A stretch of 50,586 nt of DNA from Candidatus Rokuibacteriota bacterium (GTDB taxonomy: Bacteria > Methylomirabilota > Methylomirabilia > Rokubacteriales > CSP1-6). The translations under genes and the position numbers were made by a program. The DNA lies in contig JAHFDN010000021.1 of the NCBI GenBank assembly GCA_023248995.1, positions 1 through 50,586 on the forward strand, read 5' to 3'. The notes beneath the pieces were generated by a model that was not told the DNA's origin, made no database searches, and was given only the letters and a program-made list of their open reading frames with translations. Below, piece by piece: positions 33,211-41,814 of the stretch (its first letter is position 1; every line of letters begins with the position of its first letter).

Positions 33211-34038
33211 TCAGACAGGATCGATGGGTGGGATTTCGGGGATCAGCCCCTTCTGGTGGGCCAGCGAGAAGAGCCGCTCGAGCGCCTGCCGTCCCTCCTG
33301 CCCCAGCGTCACCGTGTAGTCGTTCACGTACATGAGGACGAAGCGCCGGCAGGTCTCCTTGTCAATCCCGCGACCGAACTTCATCGCGTAGTCCAGCGCC
33401 TCGTCCACGTGGGCGTGAGCATAGGCGATGGAGCGCCTCAGTGCTTCTGAGAGCGCAGCGCCCACAGCCTCCCCCAAGTCCCGCCGCACCACGTTGATGC
33501 CGAGCGGCAGCGGCAGGTGGGTGTCCCGCTCCCAGGCCTGCCCCAGGTCCAGAATCTTGTGGAGGCCCATGGCTTGATAGGTGATCTGCCCCTCGTGGAT
33601 GAGGAGCCCCACGTCGGCCTGGCCTTCCAGGACCACCTTCGGGATCTTGTCGAACGCCACTTCGATGAGCGGCGGGTCGCCACAGTAGAGCCTGAGCAGC
33701 AGCGCCGCGGTCGTGTGGCTGCCCGGAATCGCCACGACGCGGTCGAGGATCTCCCGCGGGTCCATCGGTTCCTTGGCGACGAGGATCGGCCCGTACCCCT
33801 TCCCCATCGAGGCCCCGGGGTCCATGATCCGGTACCGGTCGGCGACCAGCGTATAGACGGCGGCCGAGATCGCGGTCACCTCCAAGTCGGCGCCGCGGGC
33901 CCGCCGGTTGAGGGACTCGATGTCCTCGAGAACGTGCTCGACCTGGATCCCTTCGGCCTTCACCTTCCCAGCGGTCAGCGCGTAAAACATGAACGCGTCG
34001 TCCGGGTCCGGGCTATGTCCGATCCGGATGACCGTCAT
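33211..34038 (-). CDS. mqnD: 1,4-dihydroxy-6-naphthoate synthase MqnD
   Basis: 275 residues with 'IRIGHSPDPDDAFMFYAL', 'VHVLEDIESLNRRA', 'VTAISAAVYTLVADRYRIMDPGASMGKGYGPILVA' and 'IPGSHTTAALLLRLY', typical of MqnD. It cleaves the cyclic dehypoxanthinyl futalosine to dihydroxy-naphthoate. It is convergent with higA and follows the decarboxylase gene by 2 bp. Confidence 0.93.
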   Translation of the reverse strand: MTVIRIGHSPDPDDAFMFYALTAGKVKAEGIQVEHVLEDIESLNRRARGADLEVTAISAAVYTLVADRYRIMDPGASMGKGYGPILVAKEPMDPREILDRVVAIPGSHTTAALLLRLYCGDPPLIEVAFDKIPKVVLEGQADVGLLIHEGQITYQAMGLHKILDLGQAWERDTHLPLPLGINVVRRDLGEAVGAALSEALRRSIAYAHAHVDEALDYAMKFGRGIDKETCRRFVLMYVNDYTVTLGQEGRQALERLFSLAHQKGLIPEIPPIDPV

Positions 34039-34040
34039 CG

Positions 34041-35402
34041 CTACCGACGCGCCCCTGGGCTACTCGCGGTCCGACGGCTACGGCCGTCTCCTCTCACGGC
34101 GGGAGCTGTGGCGAGGTGGGGTGGGAGCTCGTCCAAGCGCAGGAGGTCCTCCGTTCGCTCGCCCCTCCGAAGCACGTAGGTTTCCTTCCCCCGCACGAGA
34201 ACGACCGGCGGTCTGGGATAGATGAACTGGATAGAGTGGGAAATGCTGTAGGCGCCTGCGTGGCGGACGATAAGGATGCTGCCGCGGCGGACCGGAGGAA
34301 GCCAGACATCGCGTCTCAGCACATCGTCCTGCATGCAGAGGGCGCCGACGACGTCGGCATTCTCCGCGTGGGCCGCGCCCCTGCTCCCTGCCAGCACATC
34401 ATGCCGGAAGCGGCGAGCGGCCGGCAGGAGGTTGACCCCGCCGTCCACGACCACGAGCTTCCGCCCCTCCGGGGTCCGCTTCACCGCGACCACGCTCACC
34501 AGGAGGGACACCGGGGCAGCCACGATGGCCCGTCCCGGCTCCAGGATGAGGAGCGGACGGCGGCGAAGTCCCTCTCTCCGGGCGTTCAACGGTCCGCAGA
34601 TGGCCTCCGCGTATGCGTCATAGCTGGGAGCGGCGTTATCGGAAACGAACCCGCCCCCCAGGTCGAGGTATTCGATCTCGCCCAGCCCCTCGCGCTCGAC
34701 GGTGCTCGCCAGCTCCAGCAGCCCTTCGATGGCCGCACGATAGATCTCCACGTCGGCCAGGCGGGTGCCCGCGTGGAGGTGGAACCCCGAAAGCCGGAGG
34801 CGCTTCGAGGCATGAATCCTCCCGCAGACTTCGAGGGCTTGACCGGACTCCAGGTTGAAGCCGAACTTGTCCCATGGAGTGTCGGTCAGCTTCATGTTCA
34901 CCCGAATACCGATCTTGACCGGGCGAGCGAGCCGCTTGGCGACCTCCTCGAGATGAGACAGCTCCTCCTGGTGATCCGCGTTGACCCGGACCCCCTGGCG
35001 CGCCGCCTCGAGGAGATACTCGACCAGCTTGTGCGGCCCGTTGTAGACGATCTGCGGTCCCGGCACCCCCAGCGCGCGGGCGTGCTCAAGCTCGAATCCG
35101 GAGACGACCTCCGCCCACGCCCCTTCCTGGTGGAGGATGGCGCAGATGCCGGACACGTAGTTGGTTTTGTAGGAATACGCGACCACCGTCTCCGGATAGC
35201 GCGAGCGAAAGGCCGAGAGGAAGCGCCGGATGTTCCTCCGGAGCGCGGCTTCCGATACTATGTAGAGGGGTGACCCGTATTTCGCGCGGAGGGTCCCGAC
35301 GCTGACGCCCTCGATCGCCCGGCCGGCCTCGACGGCATGCGCCCGCTGAGCCGGTAAAGATTCCTGAGTTCGCTTCAAGGTTCGAGCAGTGTACGCGACC
35401 AA
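34041..35402 (-). CDS. Group III PLP-dependent decarboxylase (LysA-like)
   Basis: 453 residues from TTG 35402, preceded by AAGGTGAG. Alanine-racemase-like barrel: PLP lysine in 'VVAYSYKTNYV' and 'HLHAGTRLADVEIYRAAIEGL'; 'LILEPGRAIV' and C-terminal 'ALCMQDDVL' region. The usual GPxCxSxD site is GALCMQDDV, differing at the Ser. Best guess is diaminopimelate- or ornithine-type decarboxylase; the N-terminus is extended. Next to mqnD but without obvious link. Confidence 0.85.
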   Translation of the reverse strand: MVAYTARTLKRTQESLPAQRAHAVEAGRAIEGVSVGTLRAKYGSPLYIVSEAALRRNIRRFLSAFRSRYPETVVAYSYKTNYVSGICAILHQEGAWAEVVSGFELEHARALGVPGPQIVYNGPHKLVEYLLEAARQGVRVNADHQEELSHLEEVAKRLARPVKIGIRVNMKLTDTPWDKFGFNLESGQALEVCGRIHASKRLRLSGFHLHAGTRLADVEIYRAAIEGLLELASTVEREGLGEIEYLDLGGGFVSDNAAPSYDAYAEAICGPLNARREGLRRRPLLILEPGRAIVAAPVSLLVSVVAVKRTPEGRKLVVVDGGVNLLPAARRFRHDVLAGSRGAAHAENADVVGALCMQDDVLRRDVWLPPVRRGSILIVRHAGAYSISHSIQFIYPRPPVVLVRGKETYVLRRGERTEDLLRLDELPPHLATAPAVRGDGRSRRTASSPGARR

Positions 35403-35445
35403 AGCTCACCTTGACAAGAGCCCGGCCGGCCAGGTAAAGCCGCCC

Positions 35446-35474
35446 TTGACAGTCCTCACGATCCAGCCTAAAAT
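35446..35474 (+). promoter_or_regulatory. Strong sigma-70-type promoter
   Basis: TTGACA at 35446-35451, 17 bp spacer, TAAAAT at 35469-35474. It serves the secreted NTF2-like gene. Another TTGACA at 35411-35416 has no good -10. Confidence 0.8.
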
Positions 35475-35540
35475 CCGCCAATCTGGTGCCGGCCGGGCCT
35501 TCACGACGGAGGACAAACCACCCATCACGGAGGACGAACC

Positions 35541-36014
35541 ATGAAGCGTCGCATCGGGTTTCTCTTGATCGTATCGCTGATCGTGCTCGGGATGGCCCCG
35601 ACGGCGTTCGCGGGGCCGAAAGAGGAGGTTGCCGCCGCGACGGCGAAGTGGGCAGAGCTCTTCACCTCAGACAATCCCGACCCGATCCTCGCCCTCTATG
35701 CCAAGGATGGCATCCTCTGGGGAACGCTGTCCCCGGCTCGGCGGGATGATCCCGCGGCGATTCGCGATTATTTCGTGAAGGCGTTCGCGGCCCTGCCCGG
35801 CCATAAGGTCGCGTTCGGGGACCAGCGCATACGCGTCTACGGCAATACGGCCATCAACACCGGCTATTACACCTTTTCGTTCATGAAGGACGGCCAGGCC
35901 AAGACTCTCCCCGCACGATACAGTTTCACCTACGTGAAGCAAGGCGGGAAGTGGTTGATCGCGGATCACCACTCGTCGGCAATGCCCGCGCCACCCCCAG
36001 CACCCCCCAAGTAG
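35541..36014 (+). CDS. Secreted NTF2/SnoaL-like (SgcJ/EcaC family) protein
   Basis: 157 residues. Signal peptide 'MKRRIGFLLIVSLIVLGMAPTAFAG', then an NTF2-like domain: 'AATAKWAELFTSDNPDPILALYAKDGILWGTLSPARR..AIRDYFVKAF' and 'YVKQGGKWLIADHHSSAMP'. The two upstream GGAGGAC copies (35500s) form a small tandem repeat including the Shine-Dalgarno. Role in the periplasm unknown; strong promoter and terminator frame it as its own unit. Confidence 0.88.
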   Translation: MKRRIGFLLIVSLIVLGMAPTAFAGPKEEVAAATAKWAELFTSDNPDPILALYAKDGILWGTLSPARRDDPAAIRDYFVKAFAALPGHKVAFGDQRIRVYGNTAINTGYYTFSFMKDGQAKTLPARYSFTYVKQGGKWLIADHHSSAMPAPPPAPPK

Positions 36015-36032
36015 TAGAGGCGTAAAGCGATT

Positions 36033-36063
36033 CACGGGAGCGCCCCGCGGCGCTCCCGCTTTC
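36033..36063 (+). terminator. Intrinsic terminator
   Basis: 9-bp stem GGGAGCGCC/GGCGCTCCC with a CCGC loop, followed by GCTTTCCCC, after the NTF2-like gene and before a convergent gene end. U-tract is short. Confidence 0.6.
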
Positions 36064-36067
36064 CCCA

Positions 36068-37198
36068 TCAGGATCCCGCCCGGTCAGGCACGGTTTCGGC
36101 GGGAGCCGGCAACGCGCCGCCCCGAGCGCTTTCCCAGATGGCCTCCGCCTCGGCCTCGAGCAGCGCGCGGCAGACCCCACGCGTCGGGCCCTGGGCGAGC
36201 ACCGTGCAGATCGGATGCCCCTGGACAATGACCTCTCCCCGGTGGGGCACGTCGCGCACGCCCCGCGTGAGCCACGCGAGCGTATCGCCCACCGATACCG
36301 TCGAGCGCGCGTACACGATCGCTTTCCCCCAGGAGCCGCCGCCCGCCTTCACCTCCGTGGGAAGCGCGCCTCGGAGGGCGGCGAGGTGCATGCCAAAGAC
36401 CGAGACGCCGGCGGCCCGATCGACCAGCTCCATGGACGCGCAGTAGCGGGGGTTCACCTCCACGACCACGGGTCGGCCGTGGCGCAGCACGAAGTCGAAC
36501 CCGTTGAGGCCGCGCAATTCGAACTCAGCCGTGACCGCCTCGGCGATGGCGGAGACCTCGTCCAGGGCCGCCCGAGGCGCGTCGAGCGGGAGAAGGTTGC
36601 CGCCGTAGGCAAAGCCCGTCGGCCCCGGGAGCTGCTCCGTCCATCCGAGGAGGACACTCTGTCGCCCGTCGGCCACGAACACCGCCGAGGCCGGAACGCC
36701 CTCGAGATACTCCTCCAGGATCACCCCCGCCCGGAGAGGCTGACCATCCCAGAAGCCAATTCCCCTCCCGCCTCCCCCGCGGATGGGCTTCACCAGCCAC
36801 CGGCCGCCTCGCGGCAGGGGCGCACCGACCCCCACGGTACGCGGCACCGCAAATCCCCGAGAGGAGAGAAACGGGAAGAGCACGTCCGGGTTACGCACTC
36901 GGCGAAGGGTCTCAGGCCCGTTGCCCAGGAGAGTCCTCCCCGCGGCGAGCGCGGCGATCAGCTCCGGTTCGTTCTCCAGACCGCCGCAGTACGCCACCGC
37001 GTCGTACCGGAGCTCCCCCGCCACCGCCAGAAACGCCACGGCCGAGTACCGGAGCCCGCGCTCGCGGAGCGAGACATTTTCGCACAGGCGCTTCTGGTCC
37101 AGATCGCCGAACAGGTCGATCGTGACGATCTCGCACCCGGCACGGCGGGCGGACTCGGCGATCGCGCGGGTGGTCAGCCCCACGAGGAGGATTTTCAT
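36068..37198 (-). CDS. ATP-grasp protein of the H4MPT island
   Basis: 376 residues. ATP-grasp pattern with 'RWLVKPIRGGGGRGIGFWDG' and 'LEEYLEGVPASAVFVADGR' (ATP and Mg sites) and 'VVVEVNPRYCASMEL'. Its N-terminus has 'KILLVGLTTRAIAESARRAGCEIVTIDLFGDLDQK'. Orthologues are commonly clustered with H4MPT genes; the ligase reaction is unknown. Overlaps the DUF1464 gene by 4 bp (ATGA), so they are co-translated. Confidence 0.82.
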   Translation of the reverse strand: MKILLVGLTTRAIAESARRAGCEIVTIDLFGDLDQKRLCENVSLRERGLRYSAVAFLAVAGELRYDAVAYCGGLENEPELIAALAAGRTLLGNGPETLRRVRNPDVLFPFLSSRGFAVPRTVGVGAPLPRGGRWLVKPIRGGGGRGIGFWDGQPLRAGVILEEYLEGVPASAVFVADGRQSVLLGWTEQLPGPTGFAYGGNLLPLDAPRAALDEVSAIAEAVTAEFELRGLNGFDFVLRHGRPVVVEVNPRYCASMELVDRAAGVSVFGMHLAALRGALPTEVKAGGGSWGKAIVYARSTVSVGDTLAWLTRGVRDVPHRGEVIVQGHPICTVLAQGPTRGVCRALLEAEAEAIWESARGGALPAPAETVPDRAGS

Positions 37199-38289
37199 CG
37201 CATCCCGAATTGACCGCGCACCGCGTCGCTGCCGGCCACATACAGGTGATCCAGCACGGTGCCGCGCGAGTCTCGGAGAGCCATAGTCTCCACCAGAGCG
37301 CGGTTCGAGCCGCCCGCGAGCCCGTCGGCAATCAGGGCCGCCCCTTGGGCCGCTTCCTTAGAGCTCGATGCGAACCCGGTCACGGGATGCACCGGCGCCA
37401 CGCGTTTCAGCCGGGTGGCCAGCGCCGCGGCGATGGCCGGAACGCGGCTCAGGCGGCCCGACAGCAACACCTCCCTCGGGGCGGGGAGGCTGATCCGCAA
37501 CGCCGCGACCATTTTTTCGGTCGATTCGAGGAGCGCGTCCCACGCGATTCTTACGCGCGGATCCTCCCCCGCGCGTTCTGCGAAGGATTCGGGAGACAAT
37601 TCCGGATCCCCGGCGATGAACACGGCGCCGCCGGTAAACAGCGCCGATTTCGAGACGCGCCCCAGCGAGTAGGCCACCTCCCCGTCCAGCGCGCCCAGGG
37701 CTCGGTAGCCGAGCCCGCCGCTGCTCCCCCCGATGCCGTCCACAATCCGCCCGCCATCCACCGCGAGCGCGGCCGTGAATGCACCCCCGAGCTCGACCAG
37801 GATAAAACTCGTCCGCTCGGGGGGCAGACCGAGGCGGCCGGCCTGATCCCAGATGGCCAGGGCAGCGACGCAGAGCTTGTCCGCCGTCCCCATGTCAATC
37901 CGGCTCACCTTCCGGTGCGCCGGAACGGTCCCGAGGTGAATGACGCCGGGGAGGATCACGGCGGGGAGCTGGCGCCGACGCATCAGCTCCACCATCTCCC
38001 GGAGTCCCCCGACCATCTCCGGCTGACTCCGGTCGTCTTCCCGCACGAGGATGAAGAGGTTGAGCTGATCATCAGTTATCTGGGCCACCGGGATGAGCGG
38101 GAGGCCATAGCCCGAGGGGGCGGCCACGAGGTCGAGGGGGAGCGCGCGCGTCAGGTGATCGACGATGAGGGAAGGGGTGCGGGCTGCGTCCTCGGTCGAG
38201 ATCGAGAGCTCGAGGAACACGCGGCCGTCTTCCAGGCCGCAGAGACCAAAACTCAGGGTGCCGGGATCGACGCCGATGACGCGCGGCAC
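37195..38289 (-). CDS. DUF1464 family kinase-like protein
   Basis: 364 residues with actin/hexokinase-like features: 'VIGVDPGTLSFGLCGLEDG' (phosphate-1-type loop), 'FILVELGGAFTAALAVDGGRIVDGIGGSSGG' and a C-terminal 'VLLSGRLSRVPAIAAAL'. DUF1464 proteins are conserved with H4MPT genes in archaea and bacteria. Kinase activity is inferred only from the fold. Tightly packed between the ATP-grasp gene and mtdB. Confidence 0.85.
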   Translation of the reverse strand: MPRVIGVDPGTLSFGLCGLEDGRVFLELSISTEDAARTPSLIVDHLTRALPLDLVAAPSGYGLPLIPVAQITDDQLNLFILVREDDRSQPEMVGGLREMVELMRRRQLPAVILPGVIHLGTVPAHRKVSRIDMGTADKLCVAALAIWDQAGRLGLPPERTSFILVELGGAFTAALAVDGGRIVDGIGGSSGGLGYRALGALDGEVAYSLGRVSKSALFTGGAVFIAGDPELSPESFAERAGEDPRVRIAWDALLESTEKMVAALRISLPAPREVLLSGRLSRVPAIAAALATRLKRVAPVHPVTGFASSSKEAAQGAALIADGLAGGSNRALVETMALRDSRGTVLDHLYVAGSDAVRGQFGMR

Positions 38290-38291
38290 AG

Positions 38292-39146
38292 CTAGATTGA
38301 CCGCGCGATCTGATAGATCCCGCCCACGTCCAGGACCTCATCGTTCCGCTCGAAGAGCCGCGCCACGCAGGTCTTGTGGACCTTCATCTTCAGGCCGCCG
38401 ACCCCGAGAGCGCCGAAGACACGCTTGCCCTCGCGCTCGGCTCCCTTGTCAGCCGCCTCGACGCCCTCGATGCCGAGCGGCGGCACCGCGTTCACGTCGG
38501 CCAGCGCCCTGAGGGTCGGATGCGCGGCCCACACCGAGCGGCGCAAGAGCGTCGTGCCGGCAGCCCCGGCCGTCAGGCACGCCCCGGCGCCGGTGAGCGC
38601 CGCGGCGACACCCGCGTCGTCCCGCGCCTCGGCCGCCTCGACCTCAACCCCGAAACGCGCTTTCAGCTGGTCCCCGGCGGCGCGCGCCCGGTCCAAGGAC
38701 CGAGAGGTGAGGGTGACCGAGGCGCCCTCGCGAGCCAACAGCACGGCGGCCCGGACCCCCACAGGGCCGGTTCCCGCCAGGATGACCACCCGTTGCCCCT
38801 TCAGATCCATCGTTGTCGCCAAGCGCGCCACGGCAGCGGCCGCGGTTGTGTTGCAGCCGTTGGAATCCATCATGAGGCTGACCCGGAACGGTCCAAAAAA
38901 CGCTTTCTTGGCCGCCTCCAACAGCGCGTCACCGGCGGCCACGTCGCTGCCACCGATCCAGATCGCCGTGTGACGCAGGTCCCCCGGCCCTCGCGTGAAG
39001 ATCGCGCCATGGACCAGCGGCGCCACGTCCCCCGGCACGACGCCCCCGTAACTCAGCACCTCGTCCGCGCCGGCGTCATGCGCCACGATCCGGTCGAACG
39101 CGCTCGGGTGTCTGTCGGAGTCCAGCTGCAAGAGCACTTTCTTCAT
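38292..39146 (-). CDS. mtdB: NAD(P)-dependent methylene-H4MPT dehydrogenase MtdB
   Basis: 284 residues from ATG 39146, preceded by GGAGG; an ATG at 39170 lacks a close signal. 'MKKVLLQLDSDRHPSAFDRIVAHDAGADEVLSYGGV' and the dinucleotide-binding 'LKGQRVVILAGTGPVGVRAAVLLAREGASVTLTSR' fit MtdB. It oxidises methylene-H4MPT to methenyl-H4MPT, the step before Mch (partial at the window end). 20 bp downstream of the DHPS-like gene. Confidence 0.92.
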   Translation of the reverse strand: MKKVLLQLDSDRHPSAFDRIVAHDAGADEVLSYGGVVPGDVAPLVHGAIFTRGPGDLRHTAIWIGGSDVAAGDALLEAAKKAFFGPFRVSLMMDSNGCNTTAAAAVARLATTMDLKGQRVVILAGTGPVGVRAAVLLAREGASVTLTSRSLDRARAAGDQLKARFGVEVEAAEARDDAGVAAALTGAGACLTAGAAGTTLLRRSVWAAHPTLRALADVNAVPPLGIEGVEAADKGAEREGKRVFGALGVGGLKMKVHKTCVARLFERNDEVLDVGGIYQIARSI

Positions 39147-39166
39147 CGTGGCCTCCACCGGCACAT

Positions 39167-40549
39167 TCATTTCCGTCTGGCGCGCCGCGTCCCCTCGAGC
39201 CTCACGCGGCCGTGGCGCGACTCCTCCTTCTCGGGTGTCATGTATCCCCAGCGCAACGGTTGCTCCTGGACGTAGGTCTTTCCCAGCAGGAGCGCCAGCT
39301 TGGCCTTCATCAGCTCCTTCCCGAGGTAGAACGCGTGTGACGGCTCCTTGACCTCCAGTTGCTCGAAGAGCGCTTGAATGTCCGTACCGCTGACGAACAG
39401 GCGGTTGTTGAACACGCAGATCGCATCCTGGGTCGTGGAGATGCGGAAGTTCGGGTCGGTGATCGCCGACTGGAGTGCCCGCAACTCGGCCTCCGTCGAA
39501 TACTTCGGACGGGCGTCCTTCACCGTGAGCAGCCGGCTGTCGATGAATTTGGGCACCACCCCGCGCTGCTGGGCGGCACGCATCAGGCGGCGCGCCACAT
39601 CCACTTCGCGCACCGCGCCGCGCGCCCACTCGATCACTTCAGTGGTCAGGACGTGGCGGATTCCCAGCTCCTGGCAGAAGCCGATCAGCAGCGCGTTGAC
39701 GCCGGTGGTGTCGGCGTCGGTCAACTCGGTGATGTTGCCGATACCCATCAGCATCTCAGCAGTCGGGTATTTCGCCCTCACCTGGACATAGCGGTCGAGA
39801 CTCGCCGCGAAGCCCACCGTGATCGGCTCGATGATCGGATCGACGATGTACGGCCGCCCGATCCGCTCGAGGTACGCGATGTTGCGGTCGAGTATGTCGA
39901 GGCCCTGCCCGAGGTCAGGGATGACGACGACGGCACAGTGCAGGGCCTGGGCGATCTCCAGGTTCTCGGCGTTGAGGCTCAGCACGTAGTCCACGCCGGC
40001 CCGGTCAGCGGCCAGGATCTCGGTCTTGTCGAACGTGTCGATGCTGACGACGAAACCTCGCGCCTTGAGCAGTCCGATCACCTCGGCCGCATCCTCGAAC
40101 TTCCGATCGAGCGAACAGCCCAGGTCCACGACGTCCGCCCCACTCTCGCGGAAGTATTCAGCCCAGCGCACGACTTCCTCGCGCGACATGTAGGGGACGT
40201 TGTTGATCTCGGCGAAGATCCGGATGTCGTACTGGCCGTACTCCTCCCGCAGGGCTGCCTGGCCGAAGTATTCCGGTAGTTCGCGCAGGTCGGCCGGCCC
40301 TTTTTCCGCCCTTGCGCCGAAGCGCTCTTCAATAACGCGTACGTCTCCTTCGCACAGCCCCGGAATCAGGATACGGTCGAACCCCTCCGTTGATGCCAGG
40401 TGCTTCGAAATCCAGGACGTAGTCATCAACGCCGCAACGGAGATGCGCAGAACGACGACCTCGTACTGGAAGTCCGGCGCCATGGCCTCGAGCGTCGCCC
40501 TGAGCGCCGGCGCGGCCAGTTTGCCCGTGACGAAGAGGATCTTGGACAA
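39167..40549 (-). CDS. Dihydropteroate-synthase-like protein (DUF6513-type)
   Basis: 460 residues. N-terminal module 'KILFVTGKLAAPALRATLEAMAPDFQYEVVVLRISVAALMTTSWI', then a pterin-binding barrel: 'RIFAEINNVPYMS', 'GADVVDLGCSLDRKFED', 'VSIDTFDKTEILAADRAGVDYVLSLNAEN', 'YIVDPIIEPITVGFAASLDRY'. Longer than folate DHPS (about 280). In an H4MPT island it may join the pterin pyrophosphate to the ribofuranosyl-aminobenzene unit, as the archaeal DHPS homologue does. Reaction not proven. Confidence 0.88.
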   Translation of the reverse strand: MSKILFVTGKLAAPALRATLEAMAPDFQYEVVVLRISVAALMTTSWISKHLASTEGFDRILIPGLCEGDVRVIEERFGARAEKGPADLRELPEYFGQAALREEYGQYDIRIFAEINNVPYMSREEVVRWAEYFRESGADVVDLGCSLDRKFEDAAEVIGLLKARGFVVSIDTFDKTEILAADRAGVDYVLSLNAENLEIAQALHCAVVVIPDLGQGLDILDRNIAYLERIGRPYIVDPIIEPITVGFAASLDRYVQVRAKYPTAEMLMGIGNITELTDADTTGVNALLIGFCQELGIRHVLTTEVIEWARGAVREVDVARRLMRAAQQRGVVPKFIDSRLLTVKDARPKYSTEAELRALQSAITDPNFRISTTQDAICVFNNRLFVSGTDIQALFEQLEVKEPSHAFYLGKELMKAKLALLLGKTYVQEQPLRWGYMTPEKEESRHGRVRLEGTRRARRK

Positions 40550-40563
40550 CGTCCGCGAGAACT

Positions 40564-40941
40564 TCAGGCCGCCTTGTCAGGGCTGCCGCTGCGCACCCAT
40601 TTGTTCGGCGTGCCTTCCATCGGTGAGCCGGCTTTCGGTCTCCAGAGCACCGTTTCCTCGATCCTCTTGGCAACCGCGAAATCGCGCTCAGTGATCCCGT
40701 CGGAAGCATGGGTGCGGAGTTTCACCCACAGTTTACCCCACGTCACCTCGAGATCGGGATGATGCCAGGCGGCCTCGGCGACAAACCCGATGGTGTTCAC
40801 CAGCGCCAAGGTGGTGAGCCATCCGTCAGTGTTGTATTTGCGGCGAATCCAACGACCCTCGTGCCACCAGTCCGGGAGCTCCTCCTTCAGCCGTTTCGTG
40901 ACGACATCTTCGGGCAGAACGGGTAACTTTTCCTCGGGCAT
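40564..40941 (-). CDS. Pterin-4a-carbinolamine dehydratase-like protein
   Basis: 125 residues with the PhhB/DCoH core 'AEAAWHHPDLEVTWGKLWVKLRTHASDGITERDFAVAKRIE', including the His-His-Pro and Thr-His active-site residues. Known members dehydrate 4a-hydroxy-tetrahydropterin. An unlinked phenylalanine hydroxylase is not visible, so a role in H4MPT pterin handling is likely. It lies 14 bp upstream of the DHPS-like gene. Confidence 0.9.
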   Translation of the reverse strand: MPEEKLPVLPEDVVTKRLKEELPDWWHEGRWIRRKYNTDGWLTTLALVNTIGFVAEAAWHHPDLEVTWGKLWVKLRTHASDGITERDFAVAKRIEETVLWRPKAGSPMEGTPNKWVRSGSPDKAA

Positions 40942-40990
40942 ATCGGCCTCCCTCCAAGCGCCCCGTCACCGGGGCGGGCAAATTGCTCCC

Positions 40991-41749
40991 CTAGGCCATG
41001 ACGACCCCGCCACCGACGAGGATTGTCTGGCCAGTGATGAACGACGACTCCGGAGAGGCCAGGAACAGCACCGCCGACGCCACGTCTTCGGGAAGTCCCC
41101 AGCGCCCCAGCGGGGTTTGTCGGAGGACCGAGGCGGCTCTCGCCTCGTCGAGCTGCTCGGCCCACCTGGTCTTGATCCACCCGGGGGCCACGACGTTCAC
41201 CCGCACTCGGGGTGCCAGCTCGCGGGCCAAGCACCGGCTCATCGCCACGACTCCTCCTTTCGCCGCAGCATAAATCGCCGCGGTCGGGTTGCCCATCCCG
41301 TGGAAGACGTGGTCCCACGCCATGTTCACGATCACTCCCTCGCCGCGCCTCATCATCACCAGGGCGGCCGCGCGCGAGCAGAGCCAGGTCCCCTTGAGGT
41401 CCACCGTCATCACCCGATCCCACTTCGCCTCGTCGGGCCACGTGGCCGCATCGCCCGTCAAGACGTCGGCGCCCGCATTGTTGACCCAGGCGTCGATCTT
41501 GCCAAACGACGCCAGGGCAGTCCCGACAAGCCGCTCCACGTCCGCCGTCCGAGACACGTCGGCCTGCGCCAGAATCGCTCGCCGCCCCAGGCGGGCGATC
41601 TCGGCAGCGACCGATTCCGCCTCGGCCTCGGAGCGCACATAGTTCACGACGACGTCAGCGCCCTCGCGGGCGAGAGTCAGCGCCGTCGCCCGTCCGATCC
41701 CGGTGCTCGCTCCGGTGATGACCGCAACTCGGTCATCCAGCTTTCCCAC
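40991..41749 (-). CDS. Short-chain dehydrogenase resembling pteridine reductases
   Basis: 252 residues: 'AVITGASTGIGRATAL' cofactor loop, 'NNAGADV' (90-96), Tyr160 and Lys164 in 'YAAAKGG'. The canonical Ser 13 residues before Tyr is absent: W145-D146-H147 occur instead ('NMAWDHVFHG'). Pteridine reductases (PTR1, FolM) also replace Ser by Asp, though here Asp is one residue off. In this island it may reduce dihydromethanopterin to H4MPT. Upstream of the PCD gene by 50 bp. Confidence 0.8.
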   Translation of the reverse strand: MGKLDDRVAVITGASTGIGRATALTLAREGADVVVNYVRSEAEAESVAAEIARLGRRAILAQADVSRTADVERLVGTALASFGKIDAWVNNAGADVLTGDAATWPDEAKWDRVMTVDLKGTWLCSRAAALVMMRRGEGVIVNMAWDHVFHGMGNPTAAIYAAAKGGVVAMSRCLARELAPRVRVNVVAPGWIKTRWAEQLDEARAASVLRQTPLGRWGLPEDVASAVLFLASPESSFITGQTILVGGGVVMA

Positions 41750-41814
41750 GTTCCCTCCTGCCAGCGACCAGTCTGAACTTGTAGCGCCCGATAGACCCTA
41801 CTATAATCCAAGTC

